Positions 23,050 through 28,838 of a stretch of 28,838 nucleotides of DNA are shown piece after piece. The stretch is from Alphaproteobacteria bacterium. Lineage in GTDB: Bacteria; Pseudomonadota; Alphaproteobacteria; G02398745; G023898745. How positions within the stretch are numbered: position 1 is the stretch's first letter; every line of letters starts with the position of its first letter. The stretch covers positions 1-28,838 of the forward strand of contig DAHXKW010000030.1 of NCBI GenBank assembly GCA_027366195.1. The letters are read 5' to 3'. Made by a program: the position numbers and the translations under genes. Below the pieces are notes generated by a model. The model saw only the letters and a program-made list of their open reading frames with translations, searched no databases and had not been told where the DNA came from.

Positions 23050-24222
23050 TTACTTCTGTTTCATCAAACCACGAAATAAACGATGTGATAGTTTGGCAAA
23101 AATACAGTTGCCGCCAACATTTCCTAATGTAATAATACAATCTTGTAAAATACAAACGGAAAAAAATACGCCCATCATTTCATCAGAAAAACCAAGATAT
23201 TTTCCCACCATAGGCATGACAATAGCTGTAGTTCCGGCCGGAACTCCGGCTGCCGCAAACTTAGATAACATATAATAGAAAATAAATGTGACCAGCATCA
23301 TAATCGAAGGAAAAGGCGCTGAATATAAATAGATCAAAGCTCCAATTGACACACCGAAGACTATTCCATCACCAATCATGTGTATACCAACTGTAAATGG
23401 AACAATAAAATCAACGTAATCCTCATCTTTTAGTGTTTCTTCAGTGCATTTAAGCGTCAAAGGCATAGCAGCCACACTGGACATGGTCGTAAAGGCCGTC
23501 AACAAAGGTGTAACCATACATTTTAGATGCTTTCTTACCGCCCTCAAATGGAATCCATGAGCTATCAACAACAATAAGAATAAGTAGGAAAACAAAAGCA
23601 CTGTTACTAAAATAAATACCTTGCTGTAACCTGTTAGCAAAGCTTCAATTGTTCCTTCATAACGCATCTTCACAAAAAATCCGAAGATGAAAATTGGTAA
23701 AACAGGAATAAATAATTTACGCAAAACAAACCCAATAGCGTGTTTTAAACTTTCCGATAAACGTAAAATTCCAGAACTTGGGATGAAACTAAAAATCACA
23801 CCAAAAATAAACCCGCCCAACATCCCATTTGACGGCGACCACATATCAGGAATCGATAAGTTAAGTAAAGACCGCACCTCAATTGTTTTATTCAAACAAA
23901 TTCCACCTGCTGTAAGAAAATAAGGTGCTGCAAAGCTAATAACATAAAACCCAATTAAAAAAGCCACAACATTAGAAACCTGCAAAGATGTTAAAATGCT
24001 AATTAATAGAAGGGGAGAAGACCTAGCAAACTTCAACATAGAGGCAAACATGTATGTAAAAGTAATGATGGGCAATATTAAGACCAACCCACTTTTTATG
24101 AGAGCACTAGCAGTGTAAGCACCTTGCACGAAATTTTGGCACATATAAGGCGTTATAAAATAACCTAGAATAATAACAAATACAATTTGGAAAATCGTAT
24201 CTGAAAAGATACGTCTTAACAT
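23050..24222 (-). CDS. Dicarboxylate/amino acid:cation symporter (DAACS) family
   Basis: Multi-pass inner-membrane carrier of the GltP/DctA type, 390 aa, with about eight TM helices and two re-entrant loops. The serine-rich loop appears as AFTTMSSVAAMPLTLKC (ALSTSSSAATLP in standard members). The substrate/sodium motif, usually NMDGT, is altered to HMIGDGI. The second hairpin reads AAAGVPAGTTAIVMPMVGKYLG. The altered motif suggests a different substrate or ion coupling from classical glutamate or dicarboxylate transport. Such divergent members occur in intracellular bacteria. It stands alone, facing mrdA tail to tail with no spacer. Confidence 0.82.
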   Translation of the reverse strand: MLRRIFSDTIFQIVFVIILGYFITPYMCQNFVQGAYTASALIKSGLVLILPIITFTYMFASMLKFARSSPLLLISILTSLQVSNVVAFLIGFYVISFAAPYFLTAGGICLNKTIEVRSLLNLSIPDMWSPSNGMLGGFIFGVIFSFIPSSGILRLSESLKHAIGFVLRKLFIPVLPIFIFGFFVKMRYEGTIEALLTGYSKVFILVTVLLFSYLFLLLLIAHGFHLRAVRKHLKCMVTPLLTAFTTMSSVAAMPLTLKCTEETLKDEDYVDFIVPFTVGIHMIGDGIVFGVSIGALIYLYSAPFPSIMMLVTFIFYYMLSKFAAAGVPAGTTAIVMPMVGKYLGFSDEMMGVFFSVCILQDCIITLGNVGGNCIFAKLSHRLFRGLMKQK

Positions 24223-24268
24223 GTGAATATAATTTAAATCAGTATATAGGTCAGTCTACAAAACCTGA

Positions 24269-24673
24269 CTACTTGTGACAACTACCTATATTTTTACGTT
24301 TTCCTTGCTCTTCTTTAATATCTTCTAAATATTTCCTCATCTTAATTGTTTCTTCGCCAATCACATCAAGGAATTCTGATATGGTTAGTTTCTTAAAATC
24401 TTTACCATGGAATGTCTTACCACCTCTTTTTTTCTGATATTCAAGGCGGAGCTCAAGATCATGTGGATCCTTCAGTTCATTCCTTTCAATACATGTTTTG
24501 AATAAACATCCCAAAAGCTCAAGGGCTTTATCACTCATTTTTTCGATGTGTTCTTTAAACTTTTTCTCACAAGCCTCATCTTTTTTCACTGTGTAGTTTT
24601 CGTTTAATTCTTTACCTTCTTCACTTTTCTTAGCAAAAACCATGGTTGTCATGGAGGATAGTAATAACAGCAT
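24269..24673 (-). CDS. Small secreted protein with four cysteines, unknown function
   Basis: A 134-aa protein that I cannot assign to a family. Its first 14 residues (MLLLLSSMTTMVFA followed by KK) form a short signal peptide with an AxA-like cleavage site. The mature part is highly charged (Lys/Glu-rich), probably helical, and has four cysteines, near residues 35, 56, 61 and 132, enough for two disulphides in the periplasm or outside the cell. The initiating ATG follows an AAGGA purine run with almost no spacing, and a stop precedes it, so this is the first possible start. It is divergent from lptE and not in an operon. A role as secreted effector or envelope protein is possible but unproven. 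Confidence 0.55.
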   Translation of the reverse strand: MLLLLSSMTTMVFAKKSEEGKELNENYTVKKDEACEKKFKEHIEKMSDKALELLGCLFKTCIERNELKDPHDLELRLEYQKKRGGKTFHGKDFKKLTISEFLDVIGEETIKMRKYLEDIKEEQGKRKNIGSCHK

Positions 24674-24791
24674 TCCTTACTCAAGTTGAACAATTCTACA
24701 TCTGTTATAGCCTAAAAAATCTTACTAAATGCTTAATCTCGTGACGGTAGCTATTAAAAAATGTAAAATAAATAAAAAACAGGAACATTGC

Positions 24792-25268
24792 TTGTCTTAT
24801 CTACCCATCAGAACATGGGCTTTATGCTTAGTTTGTTTATTCACTGCACAATGCGGATTTCAGCCAGCACAGGATTCTGTGAATAATACACTGTACGCCG
24901 GAACTTTAGTTATTAAAATTCATTCAGCAGATTTAGTTCTTAATAATAAACTACAAAGGGAAATTAAAATTATCGGCAAGCCTGTCGTAAACAAAAAATA
25001 TCAATTAGACATACAACTGAATCTCCTCAAATCTCCTTCTCTTTATGATGAGTGCGGAGATCCCCGTCGTTGGTACTCCGCAATTAACGCTGATATTATG
25101 ATTACGGACTTAAACAGGCATACTGTTTCACATAGACAGCTCAGCACACGTCAAGCCTTTGACCATATAACAGAACAAAATCGTCCATTTGCTAATGATA
25201 ATCCAGATGATTTGCTAGCAAAGGATTTAGCTCAACAGATTGTTTCCCTAGTTAATAGTCTCCCCTAA
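24792..25268 (+). CDS. lptE: LPS-assembly lipoprotein LptE-like
   Basis: Outer-membrane lipoprotein that plugs the LptD barrel for LPS export. The lipobox TAQC with following GFQP is the alphaproteobacterial LptE hallmark (CGFxP). The open frame starts at an ATG (24729) but that adds a charged 21-residue stretch before the signal peptide. A TTG at 24792 preceded by AGGA is a better start and leaves a normal signal peptide (SYLPIRTWALCLVCLFTAQC), giving 158 aa. The rest has the expected beta strands (YQLDIQLNLLKSP) and the C-terminal DLLAKDLAQQIVSLVNSL helix. Its stop overlaps the yidD start (TAATG). The common leuS and holA neighbours are missing. Confidence 0.75.
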   Translation: MSYLPIRTWALCLVCLFTAQCGFQPAQDSVNNTLYAGTLVIKIHSADLVLNNKLQREIKIIGKPVVNKKYQLDIQLNLLKSPSLYDECGDPRRWYSAINADIMITDLNRHTVSHRQLSTRQAFDHITEQNRPFANDNPDDLLAKDLAQQIVSLVNSLP

Positions 25269-25534
25269 TGGCCTGGATTTTAATTGCTTTGATCAAGCTC
25301 TATCAGCTATTGATATCACCCTTTTTAAACTGCTGTCTGTTCGAAGAATCCTGTTCTAATTTTGGGATAAAAGCTCTGAAGATACACGGTGCAGTAAAGG
25401 GTTCTTATCTAATTATATTAAGATTACTTGCTTGCCAAAGTTGGATAAAAGTACCTTGGTACAATTCGATCATTTTCTCTGATTCAAACGTAAGAATATT
25501 TGCAAAAAAGACAAATTGTTCTAATAAACACTAA
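25268..25534 (+). CDS. yidD: YidD-family membrane protein insertion factor, divergent
   Basis: Small membrane-peripheral protein that aids YidC-dependent insertion, 88 aa. The family pattern is recognisable: LIKLYQLLISPFL, then CLFEESCSNFGIKALKIHGAVKG, then LIILRLLACQSW. The three conserved cysteines are kept, but the usual PTCSxYA and CHP become EESCSNFG and CQSW, so it has diverged. The last 25 residues are poorly conserved. It normally lies between rnpA and yidC. Here it follows lptE with a one-base overlap and converges on cckA with a 4-base overlap. Confidence 0.78.
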   Translation: MAWILIALIKLYQLLISPFLNCCLFEESCSNFGIKALKIHGAVKGSYLIILRLLACQSWIKVPWYNSIIFSDSNVRIFAKKTNCSNKH

Positions 25535-27639
25535 CCCAAAACTGTTTTTACTTTTGTTGCCAAATCCTTAATGTTATAGGGCTTAGATAAGAAATGAATC
25601 GTACCATCCTGAGTTAAAGCGTTTCGGAAGGTATCCTCACTATATCCAGACATAAAAATAATTTTTGTACTACAGCCAAGAGCCCGCAAATTTTGACAAA
25701 ACGTAGGACCGTCCATCTTGGGCATAACTACGTCAGAAATAATAAGGTCAAAGCTACCACCATCTTGCATTATCTTAAGCGCTTCTTCACCCGACATAAC
25801 TTCCGTTACTTCATATCCTTTTTCACGAAGAGCACGTGCACTAAAAACTCGAACAGCATCCTCATCCTCAATTAATAAGATTTTTGCGTGTCCGGTTAAA
25901 TCAACAAAATTATCTGTTTGCTGTTTTTCTTCAACTTCTTGGCCTTCATAACGAGGCATGTATAAGATAAATGTTGTTCCCAAAGTTGATGATTTCACAT
26001 CAATATAACCGCCACTTTGTTTGATGATTCCATAAACAGTAGACAAGCCAAGGCCCGTACCTGCTCCTACTTCTTTTGTGGAAAAGAATGGATCAAAGAT
26101 ATTATTAATCATCTCAGCAGGAATACCACAGCCCGTATCTTCAACCTCTATACTCACGTACTCCCCTTTAGGCAAAACATCTGATCCCATTCTACGGTCA
26201 TTAGCGATCGTGCAATTGGAGGTGGAAATCGTCAACGCTCCTTCACTTTTCATAGCATCTCGTGCATTAACGGCAAGATTGATAAAGATCTGTTCCAATT
26301 GACCAAAATCCCCTTTAACTGTCCATAAACTTTGACCATGATGAATATTAATTGAAATCTTTGGCCCCAATAAACGCTTTAATAGACTTGTAACCTCTGA
26401 TAAAACTTCACTAATATTTAGACATTTAAATTGTAAATTTTGCTGCCGCGAAAACGCCAATAACTGTCGCACTAAATTCCCTGCTCTGTTGGCATTTTGT
26501 TGAATTTGCTTCAAATCAGTGTATGCCGCATCATTTGGTAAGAAGCGTTGAAGTAAAAGATCACAATAACCAATAATGGCTGTCAGAAGATTATTGAAAT
26601 CATGTGCAACACCTCCCGCTAGCTGTCCAACTGCCTGCATTTTCTGAGATTGAATAAATTGCTGCTCGAGTTGTTTCTGCTCGGAAATATCAACAAATTG
26701 TAATAAATATACATTTTCTCCTCCAGCTTCCATTCTACTTGTATAAACCGTAACATACAGATCATTGCTTTCAAAAGAAGCCTCGAATGTCGGGATCACA
26801 TCCAATCTAAACTTACTACGAACATCACTTCGAATATTTGCACGAATGCTCTCAAAAAAGTTCGTCACATTAGGAAATAATTCTTGGAAACTAATATTAA
26901 TTTCGATAATTTCACCAGATTCTTTGATGACGATAGAAGGTAAGCGAGCAGCGTCATAATAGGTCTGCTCTACACTCTGAGGTAATATGACATGCGTTGT
27001 ATTGTGATCAACATCTTGAGTTTTATGAATCGCATAAGATGATCCCTGACTATTTAACACCAAATCAGCAGGCCTATTAACAATTTCTGCACCTGTTTTC
27101 CCTAAATAAGTAAGTGCGGCTTGGTTGGCGCCAACCACATTGTCGCAAGCATCTGAGTAAAGAAGGCCAAATGGCGCTTCATCCAAGAAACGCTGTAATT
27201 TTTTATAACGCAAATCAAGATCAGAAATAGCCTGAAACTGGCAAGTGATATTTTTTAAGAAAATAATATGGAATTGAGTTGCGGAATCTTGAACATGCTC
27301 ACATAGAAATAAAGCATTATCCTGACGTCTTACCAACAAACCACTCCCTATCTGAAATAAACGCAACTTAGAAAACAAATTATCAGCTGAAAAATAATGT
27401 GTATAATTTTTTTCAAGCAGCGCCAAAAAATCAGAATATGTAGGATTTTTTTGTGTCGAACGACAAAATATCAAAGCCCCCATTGCATCAAATACAAAGC
27501 AGTCTTGGACTGATCTCCCTAATAATTCTTGTAGCAACTTAATGCGAAAATTAAGTTTTGATAATTTTCGATAAAACGCAAAGCCCGAAAAAACGGCTCC
27601 CCAAAAAATAATAGCTATAAGGAAATATTTGAAAATCAA
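25531..27639 (-). CDS. cckA: Hybrid sensor histidine kinase CckA
   Basis: Cell-cycle kinase of alphaproteobacteria, which feeds phosphate through ChpT to CtrA. The 702 aa are near the Caulobacter length. One TM helix is clear at residues 4-22; a second, usual in CckA, is not evident. PAS-like domains fill about residues 140-320 (for instance RFLDEAPFGLLYSDACDNVVG). The HisKA domain has the phosphorylated His in AGGVAHDFNNLLTAIIGY, near residue 345. The ATPase has NLAVNARDAM, DTGCGIP and GTGLGLSTVYGI. The C-terminal receiver domain holds its phospho-acceptor Asp in DLIISDVVMPKMDG near residue 635. It is transcribed away from the secretin gene, 104 bases downstream of it. Confidence 0.93.
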   Translation of the reverse strand: MIFKYFLIAIIFWGAVFSGFAFYRKLSKLNFRIKLLQELLGRSVQDCFVFDAMGALIFCRSTQKNPTYSDFLALLEKNYTHYFSADNLFSKLRLFQIGSGLLVRRQDNALFLCEHVQDSATQFHIIFLKNITCQFQAISDLDLRYKKLQRFLDEAPFGLLYSDACDNVVGANQAALTYLGKTGAEIVNRPADLVLNSQGSSYAIHKTQDVDHNTTHVILPQSVEQTYYDAARLPSIVIKESGEIIEINISFQELFPNVTNFFESIRANIRSDVRSKFRLDVIPTFEASFESNDLYVTVYTSRMEAGGENVYLLQFVDISEQKQLEQQFIQSQKMQAVGQLAGGVAHDFNNLLTAIIGYCDLLLQRFLPNDAAYTDLKQIQQNANRAGNLVRQLLAFSRQQNLQFKCLNISEVLSEVTSLLKRLLGPKISINIHHGQSLWTVKGDFGQLEQIFINLAVNARDAMKSEGALTISTSNCTIANDRRMGSDVLPKGEYVSIEVEDTGCGIPAEMINNIFDPFFSTKEVGAGTGLGLSTVYGIIKQSGGYIDVKSSTLGTTFILYMPRYEGQEVEEKQQTDNFVDLTGHAKILLIEDEDAVRVFSARALREKGYEVTEVMSGEEALKIMQDGGSFDLIISDVVMPKMDGPTFCQNLRALGCSTKIIFMSGYSEDTFRNALTQDGTIHFLSKPYNIKDLATKVKTVLG

Positions 27640-27677
27640 AACACTTAAAAAGCAACACTATCCGTTTTTATTGTGCC

Positions 27678-27692
27678 GTTGTTTTTAACAAC
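27678..27692. other. Small hairpin between secretin and cckA
   Basis: GTTGTT (27678-27683), loop TTT, AACAAC (27687-27692) forms a perfect 6-bp stem in the 104-base spacer. No T-run follows on either strand, so an intrinsic terminator is not supported. It may be a weak attenuator or chance. Confidence 0.2.
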
Positions 27693-27743
27693 AGGGCAAG
27701 GGGGATTAATTATTCAACACGTTTCCTACATACTCTTTTAAAA

Positions 27744-28712
27744 TTAGTGACAAAATGGCCTAGGATCATTAGCATAATAACGCATTAACCGTAGATCTGC
27801 TCGATCATAGATTGGCTTATCACCAACGATGGTTGCCTTTAACAAAATAACCAGTTCGATTAGATTATCCTCTCCTTTATTAGTGCCCAGGGTGTGCCTT
27901 ATTACAGGAAGCCGCTCACTACCCATGGGTCCTTTGCGTTCGTCTTTAGCGCGTGTTTCCATTAATCCACCCAAAATAGCTATATTACCACTTTTAAGGC
28001 GTAGAACAGAATCAATTTCTCGAACTTCAACAATAGGAATGTGTGAATCAACCATGTCTTTGTCGGCAAGGTTTTTTGCTTTTGCATTGAATCGAACAGC
28101 CGGATCAACTATAGATCCCTTTTTACGCGAAACAGTTGGCCGTATAAACAAAATAACCTCACCAGTATCTCGATTAATGCTAACTTGAATAGGCATAATA
28201 AAACCTACGGGTTTTGTCCTAATTTCACTAGAACTTATTGTTTGATAACTATTATCGTTAATTTTATCACCACCCGCTTTATTCCGATCAACCCACCCTA
28301 AGAAACTGGTCTGATAATTAACCTTAAAGAAAACTTCATTTTCAGCAACCTTAATAACGGCTGTTTGATTATTTAACACTGTAATACGAGGACTAGATAC
28401 AACCCGTAAAGAACCAAAATGTTCCATTGACCGTAATAAAACTGAAAAAGCATCTTTTTCGTTGATATCCAACGTTAAAAATCCTTCTGGAGACATTTCC
28501 TGCTTCATCAAACTTGATGAAAAGAATGGCTTATTATTACTAAACAATTGCCAATTTATGCCCGACTGAAATTCTTGCTTTAAAGCAACTTCAATAATTT
28601 TGGCTTCTATAAGAACTTGCGAACCAATCACTCTTTCAAGCTCAGACAAGTACTCTTCGATCATCTTGTGCTGACGCGTCGTTCCCATAACGCTAATAAC
28701 CTGATTTCCCAT
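27744..28712 (-). pseudogene. MshL/PilQ-type secretin, 5' end lost to an IS insertion
   Basis: Outer-membrane secretin of a type IV pilus (MSHA-like) or type II system. The 322 residues hold an N-domain end (QVISVMGTTRQHKMIEEYL) and the complete secretin domain, with SQVLIEAKIIEVALKQEF, SLRVVSSPRITVLNNQTAVIKVAENE, EVILFIRPTVSRK and LRLKSGNIAILGGLMETRA. Family members have 500-700 aa with signal peptide and N-terminal STN/N0 region, all missing here. The frame is open for about 12 codons upstream of the ATG, but those overlap the transposase end, so the ATG is a chance start. Without a signal peptide the product cannot reach the outer membrane normally. Confidence 0.8.
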
Positions 28713-28722
28713 AAAATTATAC

Positions 28723-28838
28723 CTAGGTTTTGGTGGGGAGCTCGATGTTCAAGGCACTCAAGATGTTCCGCTGTGATTTTGTGAGTTCTGTCAGGATGTA
28801 GCCATATCGACCCGTGTATTTCACTTTGGTCAGTGTCT
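28723..28838 (-). mobile_element. 3' end of an insertion-sequence transposase gene
   Basis: On the minus strand from 28836, an open frame of 37 codons ends in TAG (28725-28723). It reads TLTKVKYTGRYGYILTELTK and continues SQRNILSALNIELPTKT. The LTxxQRxILxALxIxLP pattern is typical for the C-terminus of DDE transposases such as IS1634/IS4 relatives, though I cannot name the family. G+C content is higher than in the secretin gene. The IS end probably lies between about 28716 and 28725. The window ends within the element. Confidence 0.5.

Noticed and set aside
1..28838. CRISPR arrays, tRNA genes, toxin-antitoxin or defence gene cluster
   Set aside because: No regularly spaced repeats, no tRNA cloverleaf with T-loop consensus, and no recognisable defence proteins were seen by eye on either strand.

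Overview
The window looks like a chromosomal fragment of an AT-rich, host-associated alphaproteobacterium, most likely Holosporales/Rickettsiales-like. The support is a CckA-type hybrid histidine kinase, an alphaproteobacterial-style LptE, a GatB amidotransferase subunit, a DMT carrier resembling the rickettsial S-adenosylmethionine importer Sam, scattered housekeeping genes whose usual operon partners are absent, and a palindromic repeat at the left edge. The taxonomy is inferred from protein style, since no rRNA gene is present.

Layout. Positions 1-121 hold a repeat with two stem-loops that abuts a truncated dnaE (minus), which is coupled to gyrB (minus). A 560-base gap without a clear gene holds a GC-richer, hairpin-rich segment. 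Then come glyQ, a two-BON-domain lipoprotein gene and lepA (plus), converging on gatB (minus). yidC (plus) converges on rnpB, the class A RNase P RNA (minus). A looser accessory stretch (about 11.6-14.5 kb) holds a Nudix-like gene with an unusual tail, a GNAT acetyltransferase, an orphan amino-acid-binding lipoprotein and a rimP gene reduced to its N-terminal domain. A sam-like carrier (plus) converges on a minus-strand run ssb - 4-TM membrane protein - dps - acyl carrier protein - fabF. rpiB lies just upstream of that run. A SemiSWEET gene overlaps rnd tail to tail. ruvC, an effector-binding-domain protein and mrdA (PBP2) form a plus-strand cluster that converges on a DAACS-type carrier. A small secreted Cys-containing protein is divergent from lptE-yidD, which converges on cckA. 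The right edge is an MshL/PilQ-type secretin whose 5' end is replaced by the 3' end of a probable transposase gene.

Functional themes. Envelope assembly is represented by YidC, LptE, YidD, PBP2, the BON lipoprotein and the secretin. DNA maintenance is represented by DnaE, GyrB, SSB, RuvC and Dps. Translation and RNA processing are represented by GlyQ, LepA, GatB, RNase P and RNase D. Scavenging from a host is suggested by the Sam-like carrier, the DAACS carrier, SemiSWEET and the solute-binding protein. I see no CRISPR array, tRNA gene, prophage or obvious multi-gene novel defence system. The most unusual points are the two gene breaks at repeat/IS sequence at the window edges, the truncated rimP, the very tight convergent gene pairs, the Nudix-like protein with a degenerate box and long tail, and the unexplained 4.35-4.64 kb segment.
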